A DNA stretch of 60,347 nt, from contig NZ_NRSM01000021.1 in the NCBI RefSeq assembly GCF_016584105.1, positions 1 to 60,347 on the forward strand, written 5' to 3'. This DNA comes from Ectothiorhodospira shaposhnikovii (GTDB taxonomy: Bacteria; Pseudomonadota; Gammaproteobacteria; Ectothiorhodospirales; Ectothiorhodospiraceae). Below are positions 32,896 to 42,283 of the stretch, one piece after another. The notes beneath the pieces were generated by a model that was given only the letters and a program-made list of their open reading frames with translations, was not told the DNA's origin and ran no database searches. Position numbers and translations under genes: made by a program. Numbering within the stretch: position 1 is the first letter of the stretch; every line of letters starts with the position of its first letter.

Positions 32896-35865
32896 ATGAA
32901 CTCACCTGATCGCCGTGATGCTCCCCTGACCGAACTCTACAGCCTCACCGATAGCACCCTGCCGTTGGCGGAATTTGCCGCGGTAATCAATGCACGCCTG
33001 CATGATGGACGCGCCCCGGAGGTGCGGGAATTTTTCCATGACTGCGAGGAGCGGTGCTTGAATCGTCTGTCGCATCTTGGGCGCGACGATGCACCCTGGA
33101 TGAAGGATGCGGACCACTGGCTCGCGTTTGTCCGCCTCACGATACCCCGTGGCCTGATTTTCAATGCCCCGCGGGACATGGCCCGTAGCGCCACCCTTTC
33201 CGAGGGTGTGCGCGAACTTGCCGAGCAACGGCTGGCCGCTGCCCGCGCCGCGCAACTGCCTCCCTACATGGGCATCGGCCCGGTGATGGGGCGCTTGATA
33301 CCCTGGCTCTACTATCCGGGCATGCCCTACCAGCAAGTGGTGGCGGCCATGGACTGGATGCTGGCGCTGCGCGCCGAGGCCGGCGTCGCCCCGGACACCG
33401 AGTACTGGAGCGGCTGGCATCCCTTCATCCCGGCACTGAACGATGCCGATCTGCTGCGCTACGCCGCGGTCGGCGGCACCCTGTTCAAGGCCATCATCAC
33501 GCACTACCAGAATGAGCGTCTGCCCACGTATCCCCGTGGCGAAGGCTGGCGCCAGTGGCAACCCTTCTTTGCCGCTCATCCGGCGCTTTACGACCAGGCC
33601 TACATTGAGGACATCGGCCTGCTCGACCAGCGTTGGAACAGCGCAAACGCGGAACGCCGCGCCGACCTTGGCTGCTGCCTGATGTCATGGCTCGGTTACG
33701 ATGATTGCTTTGATGCCGATCATCTCAAGGCGGTTTTTGACCGGCGGCTACGCGAGAACCCGGCCGCGTTCGTTCCGCGCCTGAAGGAGTCGGGGGGTTA
33801 CCAGATCAACCCGGGGCTTGCCCGTCACGTGATTGCGGCCGGACATGACGCATTGTTGCCGCTGCTGCTGCCGGCCATCGCTCAGCGGTGTGTGTACGAA
33901 GAAGAGGCACACGAATACGCCGAACTCATCCGCTATCTGGTCACCAACCGTCCGGAAGATCTTCGCGGCATCGCGGTCAGGGACCTTGTCAATATCATCC
34001 CCACTTTCGATCGCGATACCCTGCGGATTGCGTTGCCACAGCTGACGGCCATTGTTTCTGGCAGCAGTTCCAAGACCCTGCGCGCCAGCCTGGCAGGTGT
34101 TGCCGGGCAGATCGAACCGGCCTGGCTGACCGAAGCCGGCTGGCTGAAAAAGCCGCCCAAGAATCTGTTGCTGACCTGTCGGGACGTACTGCTTGCCCAT
34201 CCTGATCCGGCCGCCGGTCCGCTGCTTGCCGAATTGCTCGCCACCGGCAAGCTGGATGCCGCCTCGGCCAGTATCGTTGCGCAACGCCTGCAGGTGTCCG
34301 GTCTTGCCGGGCAAGACGGCGGCAGCCCGATCGCGGCTGGTGCGGATGCTCCGGCCTCCACCATGTCAGCCGCCCCGGCTTCCACACCCGACCTTGCCAC
34401 GCTTGAAGCACAAACCGCCACGGTCAAACGTCTTGCCGCGGCCATCAAGCCCTTCGACTCGCCCGACATCCTTGCCTGCTGCGCGCCGCTGTCCGAGCAT
34501 GCCGCCCGCGTGCTGCTGCATCTTGCCGCCACCGCAGAGGATGCGCTGCCGCCGCTGGCCGCCCAATTGCTGGCGCACGTGAATGCCGATGACCGCGCCC
34601 GGCTCGCCCTGGCGCTGGTGGAACACTGGATCGGCGCCGAGGGCGATCCCAAGCGGCGATGGGCTCTCAGGCTGATGCCGGGGAACGCCGACGATCGCGT
34701 CGTTGACCTGCTGTTTGATGCGGTCAAGCAATGGAACAAGCCACGTCTTCAAAGAGCGGCGGCGGCGGTCGAACAGCTGGGTGAAGTCGACACCCTGTAC
34801 GCCCTGTTGCGCGTGCAGGAAATCTCCGAATCCCGCAAGTTCAGGGATCTGGTGGTTCGCGCCGCCAGCTCCGCCTTGCGCGCCGCCGCCGCTCGCCGGC
34901 AGATGAGCGTGCCGGAACTGTTCGATGAACTCACGCCGGACTTCGGACTTGGTGCGGGCCTGAGTCTGAGTGTCGGTCCCCAGACCTATCGCATCGAACT
35001 GCAGGGTGATCTCACCCTGCGGGTGATCAACGAAAAGGGCAGGGCAGGCAAGTCCATTCCCGCGGTCAAGGACGCATCCCTCCAGCCTGAAAGGGAGGCT
35101 GCGGCCGCGCGATTGAAGACCCTCGCCACCAGCCTCAAGAACGTGGTCAAGCAACAGGGACCCCGCATGCAGGCGGCGCTCGTCAGCGGCAAGCGCTGGC
35201 CGCGAGACCGCTGGCAACGCCTGTTCATCGAGCATCCCCTGCTGCGCATCGTCGGTCGCAGCCTGATCTGGCGGGCCGAGGACGCGCCGGAGCTGGCGCG
35301 CACCAGCTTCCGTCTGGCCGAGGACTTCAGCCTGGTGGATGTGGAGGACGATATCGTCACCCTGCCGGATGACTGCGGCATCAGTCTTTGGCACCCGGCC
35401 ACGGCGCTGCCCGGCGAACGGGAAGCCTGGCAGGCCTATCTTGCCGACTACGAGCTTGAAGCGCTGGTGGACCAGATCGGCGCCTGCGCCGAACTCCCCG
35501 CAGAGTCGCAGTTCAAGGACGAAGTCCTGCTCCCGCCCGCCCCGCTGACCCTGGCGCAGGAGCAGCTCTCCGCGCTCCTGAAGAAGTGCGGCTACCGTCC
35601 CGGGCCGGTGGGCGATGGTCCCAGCATCACCGAACATGTCTGGCGCCTGCCGGCGCTTGAACTGTGCATCGAACTGAGCCACGGCTACTACCCGCCCTAC
35701 ATGGACCTGGGATTGCCGGTGACGGTGGACCATATCCAGGTGATCGATCTGAGCGAGGATGGCTGGTCCCCGCTCGACCCGGCCACATTGCCCAAGCCGC
35801 TGCTCGCCACCCTGCAAGGCCAGTGGCTGGCGATGGCCGCGAAGGCCCTGTCGGCGACGGACTGA
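32896..35865 (+). CDS. DUF4132 protein of yeh-type MoxR-VWA system
   Basis: A large protein of about 989 residues with no signal peptide or TM. An alpha-helical, repeat-like body (many short helices rich in Ala/Leu) is followed from about residue 735 by a DUF4132-type domain: LKNVVKQQGPRMQAALVSGKRWPRDRWQRLFIEHPLLRIVGRSLIW. E. coli YehI and MolR-related proteins belong to the same family; its biochemistry is unknown. A low-complexity Ala/Pro linker lies around residues 475-500. The ATG at 32896 lacks a good ribosome site; the frame is open back to an ATG at 32707 that overlaps the chemoreceptor stop, but that extension does not look like protein. Eleven bases separate it from the ATPase gene. 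Confidence 0.8.
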   Translation: MNSPDRRDAPLTELYSLTDSTLPLAEFAAVINARLHDGRAPEVREFFHDCEERCLNRLSHLGRDDAPWMKDADHWLAFVRLTIPRGLIFNAPRDMARSATLSEGVRELAEQRLAAARAAQLPPYMGIGPVMGRLIPWLYYPGMPYQQVVAAMDWMLALRAEAGVAPDTEYWSGWHPFIPALNDADLLRYAAVGGTLFKAIITHYQNERLPTYPRGEGWRQWQPFFAAHPALYDQAYIEDIGLLDQRWNSANAERRADLGCCLMSWLGYDDCFDADHLKAVFDRRLRENPAAFVPRLKESGGYQINPGLARHVIAAGHDALLPLLLPAIAQRCVYEEEAHEYAELIRYLVTNRPEDLRGIAVRDLVNIIPTFDRDTLRIALPQLTAIVSGSSSKTLRASLAGVAGQIEPAWLTEAGWLKKPPKNLLLTCRDVLLAHPDPAAGPLLAELLATGKLDAASASIVAQRLQVSGLAGQDGGSPIAAGADAPASTMSAAPASTPDLATLEAQTATVKRLAAAIKPFDSPDILACCAPLSEHAARVLLHLAATAEDALPPLAAQLLAHVNADDRARLALALVEHWIGAEGDPKRRWALRLMPGNADDRVVDLLFDAVKQWNKPRLQRAAAAVEQLGEVDTLYALLRVQEISESRKFRDLVVRAASSALRAAAARRQMSVPELFDELTPDFGLGAGLSLSVGPQTYRIELQGDLTLRVINEKGRAGKSIPAVKDASLQPEREAAAARLKTLATSLKNVVKQQGPRMQAALVSGKRWPRDRWQRLFIEHPLLRIVGRSLIWRAEDAPELARTSFRLAEDFSLVDVEDDIVTLPDDCGISLWHPATALPGEREAWQAYLADYELEALVDQIGACAELPAESQFKDEVLLPPAPLTLAQEQLSALLKKCGYRPGPVGDGPSITEHVWRLPALELCIELSHGYYPPYMDLGLPVTVDHIQVIDLSEDGWSPLDPATLPKPLLATLQGQWLAMAAKALSATD

Positions 35866-35876
35866 GCCGAACCGCC

Positions 35877-37034
35877 ATGGCCACACGACGGACAAGCACC
35901 TCAGCCCCGGCCCGAACGGGCGGTACGGCCTCGCTGGCGCCGGCCCATGCAGCAGTCCAGCGCCTGCCGGTCGAACTCGCCCGTGCCGATGAACTGGCCG
36001 CACTGGCGACAGCGGATGACGGACCCCGTCCCGGCGGCTGGCGTCTCAGCCCGCAGTCGGTGCGCCGTTTCATCCTGGGTGGCGAGTCCGCGGATGGCCT
36101 GTCCATCGATCGCAAGATCCACGGCAACGATGCCCTGGTCGAACGATCCATCGTCACCCTTGCCGGCCAGCGCGGCCTGATGCTGGTGGGCGAGCCGGGT
36201 ACCGCCAAGTCATTGCTGTCCGAACTGCTGGCGGCGGCGATCAGCGGTGACAGCACGTTGACGGTGCAGGGCGGTGCGGGGGTGGTGGAGGAACAGATCC
36301 GCTACGGCTGGAACTACGCCTTGCTGCTCCGTGACGGACCGGGACCAGACGCGCTGGTGCCCGGGCCTCTGCATCGCGCCATGAGCACGGGGCGGTTGCT
36401 GCGCTTTGAGGAGATCACCCGCTGTGCCACCGAGGTTCAGGACAGCCTGGTGCCGGTGCTGTCCGAACGCCTGTTGCACATTCCGGAACTCAAGGACGAA
36501 CGCCCCTGGCTGGCGGCACGGCCTGGCTTCAATGTGATTGCCACCGCCAATCTCAATGACCGCGGCGTCAATGAGATGTCCGCCGCCCTCAAGCGCCGTT
36601 TCAACTTTGAAACCATGCGACCACTGGATGGCATTGATGCCCAGGCGGCATTGATCGGCGAGGAAGTCCGGCGCGCGCTGTCACAGCAGCGCATCGGCGC
36701 CACCGTGGCGCCGGAAGTGCTCACCCTGCTTGCCACCGCCTTCCAGGAACTGCGTAACGGCCAGGTGGCGGATACCGCGATCGAACGCCCCGGCACGGTG
36801 CTTTCCACCGCCGAGGCCATCGACGTGGTTCTCAATGCCGCCTGTCATTGCTGGTATTTCGGCGAGACCCGCGTGCGTCCGCTCCACCTGGCGCGCCATC
36901 TGCTGGGCACGGTGATCAAGGACGACGATGAGGATCGCCGCCGCTTTGCCGAATACCTGCGGGTGGTGGCCCGCCAACGCGCCGGGCTGGAAGACTGGCA
37001 GGACTTCGTCGCCGGTGGCCGCGAACACCTCTGA
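35877..37034 (+). CDS. MoxR-type AAA+ ATPase (YehL-like)
   Basis: A 385-residue AAA+ ATPase, close in length to E. coli YehL. An N-terminal extension of about 60 residues precedes the ATPase core: Walker A VGEPGTAKS at 104-112, Walker B region LLRFEEI (Glu in place of the usual Asp before the catalytic Glu), sensor 1 NVIATANLND, and arginine-finger region ALKRRFNFE. MoxR ATPases work with VWA proteins to remodel or load metals into target proteins. Here a VWA gene lies two genes downstream. Translation is probably coupled to the next gene, which starts within its last codons. Confidence 0.88.
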   Translation: MATRRTSTSAPARTGGTASLAPAHAAVQRLPVELARADELAALATADDGPRPGGWRLSPQSVRRFILGGESADGLSIDRKIHGNDALVERSIVTLAGQRGLMLVGEPGTAKSLLSELLAAAISGDSTLTVQGGAGVVEEQIRYGWNYALLLRDGPGPDALVPGPLHRAMSTGRLLRFEEITRCATEVQDSLVPVLSERLLHIPELKDERPWLAARPGFNVIATANLNDRGVNEMSAALKRRFNFETMRPLDGIDAQAALIGEEVRRALSQQRIGATVAPEVLTLLATAFQELRNGQVADTAIERPGTVLSTAEAIDVVLNAACHCWYFGETRVRPLHLARHLLGTVIKDDDEDRRRFAEYLRVVARQRAGLEDWQDFVAGGREHL

Positions 37035-39447
37035 TCCCCGGGTCGTCCTGCCGGCTCCGGCGGATCTGCTGGCACCGTTGCCGGACCTGCGGTTGGTGCC
37101 GATACGTCACCACAGTCCGCGCTGTGCCCGCCATCTGCGTGCCGTGATGCGCACGTTTCGCCCCACCCATGTGCTGATCGAAGGACCGGCGGAACTGAAC
37201 GCGCTCATGCCGGCCCTGCAGCACGCCCAGGCGCGCCCCCCGCTGGCCGCCTATCTCCACGCGACCGTCACCCCCCATGGCGCCTCGACGTCTGACGAGA
37301 CATGGCGTTGCCGGTGCTATGTGCCCTTTGCGTCCTTTTCGCCGGAATGGGTGGCCTTGCGCGAAGCCGGCCGGCAAGGTTGCGTGGCGCGCTTCATTGA
37401 CCAGCCCTACAGTGCGAGACTGACCGAGGCCGGATGGCTGGACCATTTCGCCACCGCCCCTGAACCCACGCTGGCCGAGGAGCCCGCACGGCAGGCTCCG
37501 GATGTGCTGGCCGGACTGATTGCCGCCGGCGCCTGCCGCGACTTCGACGAGTGGTGGGATCGCCATTTTGAATCCGGTGCGATGGCGGGGGCGAGCGAGG
37601 ACTACTTTGCCGCCGTCATGGCCTTCGGCCTGTTGCTGCGTGAGCGTGACGGCGACATGGACGGGGAGGGTGACGCCGGGAACGCAGCCAGGGAGGCACA
37701 CATGGCGGCCGAGGTGCGCGCCGCGCTGGCGCAGGGCGGGCGCTGCCTGGTTGTGTGCGGCGGTTATCATGTATCCGGCATTCTGGCCGGCCTGGATACC
37801 GGTTCGTCCGGTGTCGGACCTCGGGCACCATCGGCCACTTCGCCGCCGTCGCCGTCGCCCGAAATGGTTTCCACCCTTGTCGACGAGGCCGGTGTCCACC
37901 TGATCCCCTATACGCTCGATCGTCTGGAACGCGCCAGCGGCTACGCCGCCGGCATGCCCTCTCCCGGCTATTACCAGGCGGTTTGGCGGGCCTGGGAAGC
38001 CGGCGCCACACACCCCGACGGCGATGCCTGGCCGCGCCTGGCCGCCAGGATGACGGCCCTGCTGCGTGACCATGGAATGCCCGCCACCTTGCCGGATGCC
38101 GCCGAAGCATTGCGTCTTGCCCACGGGCTCGCGGCCCTGCGCGGTTGCCATGGCGGACGGAGCGAACTGAGCGAAGCCCTGGGCAGCGCGCTGCTCAAGG
38201 ACAAGGGCGCGGAGGGCGTGTTCGACCGTTGCCGACAACAGCTGTTTGCCGGCAATACCCATGGACACCTGCCGCCGAATGCACCGGTATCACCCCTGCT
38301 GCTCGACGTGCAGACCTTCTGCGCCCGCCATCGTCTGCCCTTGCAACCCGCGGCGCCACAGACCAGAACACTCGATCGATACCGCCGCGCGCGCCAGCGC
38401 CAGTGCTCCCAGGGCCTGCATCGCCTGCGCTTCCTGGGCGTGCCCTATGCCACCCTGGAAGCCGGCCCCGACTTCGTGACGGGGACCGACCTGACACGGG
38501 TCCGCGAAATCTGGCGGGTGAAATGGGAAGTGGAAACCGTGGTGGTGCTCACCGAGGCCCTGCGCTACGGCGCCAGCCTGGAGGAGGCGGCGGCCAATCG
38601 GCTACTGGAGCAACTGGGACAAGGAGCCGCCTTTCAGCCGGCACAGCGTGTGCTGGATGTGCTGGTGATGGGGCTTGAGCGTGTTGCCGCCCCCGTGCTG
38701 GACGCAGTGGATGCATGGCTGGATCGCAGCCACGATCCATTGGCCCTGGCCCAGGCCTGCGGTCATCTGGCCCAGGCCTACGAGGCCCGCCATGCACTGG
38801 GCGCGGTCGGCTGGGAACGCCTTTCGCCGATGCTGGCACGCTGTTTCGCCCAGGCCTGCCTGCGTCTGCCCTGGCTGGGCCAGGGTGACGAGGCCCGACA
38901 GCATGATGCAGTGGATGCGTTGGCCGATCTGAACGGGATGGTTCGTCGTGCCGCCCCCTGGGCGGATGCCCGTGCTTTCCACGAAGCCTGCGCGGTGCTT
39001 CACGAAGCTGATGCGTCGGCACGGGTGCGAGGCGCCACGGCCGGCATACTCGGCATGAGCGGTTGCTGGGATACCCGGGACAATGAGGCCGCGCTGCGCC
39101 ACATGCTGGCGCTGGCGGAAACCGATCCTGTCCAAATGGGCGAGTACCTGCAGGGCTTTCTGCGCCTGGGTCGAGGCTGGTTGCTCAGCCATCACCCGTC
39201 CCTGAAAATGCTCAGCGACGGTGTCGCGTGCTGGTCCGAAGAGGCCTTTCTGAGCGGCCTTCCCGCGCTGCGCCTGGCTTTCGCCCAACTCACCCGGGCA
39301 GAGCTGAAACAGCTCGCCACCTGCCTGACCGGTGCCCCTGATGCCGCCGGCACCCGGTTGCCACTGCCATCGGACATCACCCTGGAGCATAGCCGCGCCC
39401 TGGCGGGAAAGGTCGCCGCCATCCTGGAACCCTGGGGGCTGGCATGA
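37015..39447 (+). CDS. DUF5682-like protein (YehM-like)
   Basis: About 810 residues, taking GTG 37015 as start so that the conserved-looking RHHSPRC motif (about residue 31) is kept; the next ATG would remove it. Other notable points are LIEGPAELN (about 55), CGGYHVSGI (about 248) and a helical C-terminal half. The RHHSP, EGP and GGYH trio is what I associate with DUF5682, whose His and Glu residues suggest a hydrolase-like or metal site, perhaps related to TraB/ChaN-type folds; this is inference. The start overlaps the ATPase gene by 20 bases, and the stop overlaps the VWA start (ATGA). E. coli YehM occupies the same slot. Confidence 0.72.
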   Translation: MAANTSDPRVVLPAPADLLAPLPDLRLVPIRHHSPRCARHLRAVMRTFRPTHVLIEGPAELNALMPALQHAQARPPLAAYLHATVTPHGASTSDETWRCRCYVPFASFSPEWVALREAGRQGCVARFIDQPYSARLTEAGWLDHFATAPEPTLAEEPARQAPDVLAGLIAAGACRDFDEWWDRHFESGAMAGASEDYFAAVMAFGLLLRERDGDMDGEGDAGNAAREAHMAAEVRAALAQGGRCLVVCGGYHVSGILAGLDTGSSGVGPRAPSATSPPSPSPEMVSTLVDEAGVHLIPYTLDRLERASGYAAGMPSPGYYQAVWRAWEAGATHPDGDAWPRLAARMTALLRDHGMPATLPDAAEALRLAHGLAALRGCHGGRSELSEALGSALLKDKGAEGVFDRCRQQLFAGNTHGHLPPNAPVSPLLLDVQTFCARHRLPLQPAAPQTRTLDRYRRARQRQCSQGLHRLRFLGVPYATLEAGPDFVTGTDLTRVREIWRVKWEVETVVVLTEALRYGASLEEAAANRLLEQLGQGAAFQPAQRVLDVLVMGLERVAAPVLDAVDAWLDRSHDPLALAQACGHLAQAYEARHALGAVGWERLSPMLARCFAQACLRLPWLGQGDEARQHDAVDALADLNGMVRRAAPWADARAFHEACAVLHEADASARVRGATAGILGMSGCWDTRDNEAALRHMLALAETDPVQMGEYLQGFLRLGRGWLLSHHPSLKMLSDGVACWSEEAFLSGLPALRLAFAQLTRAELKQLATCLTGAPDAAGTRLPLPSDITLEHSRALAGKVAAILEPWGLA

Positions 39448-40646
39448 GTGACTGGAACCCGGACCCCGCGACCCGGCGACGATGGCGACTGATCCTGGGT
39501 GCGGATGCCGATGATGCACTGGCCGGTTCCGGTGGCCTTTCCTCCGCCGACCAGCGGCGCGATCGTGCGCTGGATTACCTGTATCGGCGCGAACACCTCT
39601 CGCGCGAGTCTTCCGGCGGGATCGGTGGCGATCTCGACATGGGGGATCTCCTCGGTGGCGATATCCCGTCTCTCCGCCAGGGCGGCGTCGGCATGCCGAC
39701 GCCGGAGGCCGTGCGCTGGCTGGGTGAAGTGCGGGAACTGTTCCCGGGACGCGCCGCCGAAGTGCTCCAGCGCGATGCCTTGTCACGCTACGGTCTCCAT
39801 GATTTGTTCTCGGATCCCCAGGTGCTTGCCGACCTGCCCCCCAGTCTTGAACTCGTCACCGCCTTGATGGCGATCCGTGCCAGTCTGCCGCCCATGGTTC
39901 ATGCCGAGGCAAGGCGGCTGGTGGCGCGTGTGGTGGCGCAACTGGAAGCCCGCCTTGCGCCTCGCGTGCGGGCCGCATTCGCCCCGCGTCGCGGACGCCG
40001 TGGCGGCCGGGGCCGCCCCCGCCTGGCTGACCTCGACTGGCATCGCACCTTGCGCCACAACCTGCGCCATTACCAGCTGGCCGAGCAAACACTGATGCTG
40101 GAGCGCCTGTTCTTCCACGAGCGTCAGGCCCGCCGTCTGCCCTGGGAGCTGTGGCTGGTGATTGACCAGAGTGGGTCAATGTACGAGTCCGTCATCCATA
40201 GTGCCGTCATGGGCAGCATCTTCGCCCGGGTGAAGGCGCTGCGCACGCGCCTGCTGCTGTTTTCCGATGGCATCGTCGATGTCACCGAGCAGTTGCATGC
40301 CCCTGAAGACCTGCTGATGGGGGCGCAACTGGGGGGCGGTACCAACATCGGTGCGGCACTGGGCCACGTGGGCGGACAGCTCACCAGCCCGCGCCGCGCC
40401 GTGGTGATTCTCATCAGTGATCTCTACGAGGGCCACGACGAGGGCAGGGTACTCCAGGAAACGACCCGTCTTGCCGGCAGTGGCGCGCGCCTGCTGGCGC
40501 TGGCCGCCCTGGATCGGCGTGCCAACCCTGACTATGACCGGGACCTTGCGGTACGCATGGTGGCGCGCGGCGCGGAGGTGGCCGCGATGACACCCGACGC
40601 TCTGGTGGATTGGCTCGCCGGCGTGCTCTGGAGGGTCGGCCGATGA
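39444..40646 (+). CDS. VWA domain protein (CoxE/YehP-like)
   Basis: The 400-residue cytoplasmic protein has a basic helical N-terminal half (with RRGRRGGRGRPR at about 182-193) and a C-terminal von Willebrand A domain. The metal site is complete: DxSxS as D241, S243, S245 (DQSGSM), T300 (GGTNI) and D326 (ISDLYEG). Such VWA proteins partner MoxR ATPases, as in CoxD/CoxE and NorQ/NorD. Coupled by ATGA overlaps to the genes on both sides, which suggests that the ATPase, this protein and the SWIM protein act in a complex. Confidence 0.88.
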   Translation: MSDWNPDPATRRRWRLILGADADDALAGSGGLSSADQRRDRALDYLYRREHLSRESSGGIGGDLDMGDLLGGDIPSLRQGGVGMPTPEAVRWLGEVRELFPGRAAEVLQRDALSRYGLHDLFSDPQVLADLPPSLELVTALMAIRASLPPMVHAEARRLVARVVAQLEARLAPRVRAAFAPRRGRRGGRGRPRLADLDWHRTLRHNLRHYQLAEQTLMLERLFFHERQARRLPWELWLVIDQSGSMYESVIHSAVMGSIFARVKALRTRLLLFSDGIVDVTEQLHAPEDLLMGAQLGGGTNIGAALGHVGGQLTSPRRAVVILISDLYEGHDEGRVLQETTRLAGSGARLLALAALDRRANPDYDRDLAVRMVARGAEVAAMTPDALVDWLAGVLWRVGR

Positions 40647-42283
40647 TGTGGGCCTGGTTGCGCTTGCTGGACGATGCGGCCATTGCCGACTGGGCCAACA
40701 AGGGTTTGCTCAGGCGGGGAGCCAAGACGCTTGCCGCCGACGCGAGCGAGTGGACGCTGGCGCCCGACCATGCCGCCGCCCATCTGGAAGGACACACCCA
40801 GACCTTGAGGGGGGCGGGGTTCACCACCCTGCAGTGCGATTGTCCGGCCCACGGCCCTTGTCACCATCTGTGTGCCTTTCTGTTGGGACTGCGGGCACGC
40901 GCCCCTTCGGCCACGATATCCGTTGCTGCCACCCCCTGGCTTGACGGCCCGGCCAATGCGGTGGCGAAGACCCTGGGGGAGGGGGCGGTGCGCAAGGCAT
41001 TGCACTGGCTGGCGCAGGGTTTCGAGGCAGCCCTGAACGAAAGCGATGGTGCCCTGATTGGGGGCCTGAGTGATCCGGATGAAGTCACCGTGCGACTGCC
41101 GCGCGCCGGCGGGTTGGCGGCGGCCAGTTGCACCTGCAAGGCGACAACCTGTGCCCATCGTGCCCTGGTTGCCTTGCAGGCACGTCGCGCGGCCGGGATT
41201 GCCATACCACCCCTGCCAGAAACCGTGCTGGACGAAACTGCCCGGACCTGTCTGGCGCAAACCCGACACTGGCTGACCGCACTGGCATTGCAGGGTACCG
41301 CCGGCATTGGTCCGGCGTTTCTGGATCAGGGTGAGGCCCTGGCCACCGAACTCAGGCAGGCCGATCTCCCGCGCCCCGGTGCTCTGCTTGCCAATCTGGT
41401 CAGTGCCCTGCGCGATGACCGTCTTGGCCGGGGCGGAGCGGTTGAGCGCATACCGGAGAGTCTGGCGTCGTTATGGATGTGTGTAAGAGGTCTGGGCCAG
41501 CATCCTTTGCCGCGCCCCTTCCATGAACTGGCCGGTGTGCATCGACGGGCCTACCGCCGTGCGGAACGGCTGGTCCTGCACGGCATTACCACGGAGATCT
41601 GGTATACACGGACAGGCCAGCGTGGGTTTTCGGTGCACTTTCAGGAATCCGTCAGTGGGCGTTATCTGCGCTGGTCGGAATCCCGTCGCCACGACTTCGA
41701 TCCGGAGTGGGCGCCGGAGGCCGCGCTGGCCATTGCAACCCTGGGCGAACGCCCGGTCAGACGTCTGCTGGCCGAGCCGCATCTTTTGCACCGTGGCTGG
41801 GTCAGCGACGACGGCCGTCTATCCGCCCGGGAGGGCACCCAACTGATCGATGCACAGAACCCCGTACCGCTACCGGCACCGGACGATCCCGCTACCCTGC
41901 TGCGCGAGCATGCCGCAAACCTGCATGCCGATCCCTGGCGTCCGTTTCCCCCTCGCCACGCCAGGCTGGCCGTGACCGGGTGTGCCATGCCTGAAACGGA
42001 TAGCATCAGGCAACGCTGGCGAATGCGTCTGGAGGGTGACGGGCTGGACTTTGAGCTGCATGGGGAACTGCGGGGTGTCCAGGCGGACATCAGGCGGCGT
42101 CTGCAAAAACACCTTCAGCGCGGTGAACGTCCGGCGGAAGTATTCGGGCGGATCGAAAGTGTCGGCGGTCAGCTGGGCATGGTTCCGCTTGCCGTGCGCT
42201 GGCAGGGTCGCGACTGTTTCCATTCCCTCTGCACAGATTGGGCGCCACCGGACATGGAGGAGGGGAGTGCAGGCATACCATGA
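40643..42283 (+). CDS. Double SWIM zinc-finger protein (YehQ-like)
   Basis: The 546 residues from ATG 40643 (overlapping the VWA stop) contain two SWIM-type zinc motifs: C65xC67-x5-C73xH75 (CDCPAHGPCHH) and C163xC165-x4-C170xH172 (CTCKATTCAH). SWIM fingers bind DNA or protein. The C-terminal part (about 280-546) is mixed alpha/beta with no recognised domain. E. coli YehQ is a SWIM protein at the same place in the yeh operon. Whether both fingers are usual in the family I cannot say from here. Confidence 0.82.
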   Translation: MMWAWLRLLDDAAIADWANKGLLRRGAKTLAADASEWTLAPDHAAAHLEGHTQTLRGAGFTTLQCDCPAHGPCHHLCAFLLGLRARAPSATISVAATPWLDGPANAVAKTLGEGAVRKALHWLAQGFEAALNESDGALIGGLSDPDEVTVRLPRAGGLAAASCTCKATTCAHRALVALQARRAAGIAIPPLPETVLDETARTCLAQTRHWLTALALQGTAGIGPAFLDQGEALATELRQADLPRPGALLANLVSALRDDRLGRGGAVERIPESLASLWMCVRGLGQHPLPRPFHELAGVHRRAYRRAERLVLHGITTEIWYTRTGQRGFSVHFQESVSGRYLRWSESRRHDFDPEWAPEAALAIATLGERPVRRLLAEPHLLHRGWVSDDGRLSAREGTQLIDAQNPVPLPAPDDPATLLREHAANLHADPWRPFPPRHARLAVTGCAMPETDSIRQRWRMRLEGDGLDFELHGELRGVQADIRRRLQKHLQRGERPAEVFGRIESVGGQLGMVPLAVRWQGRDCFHSLCTDWAPPDMEEGSAGIP

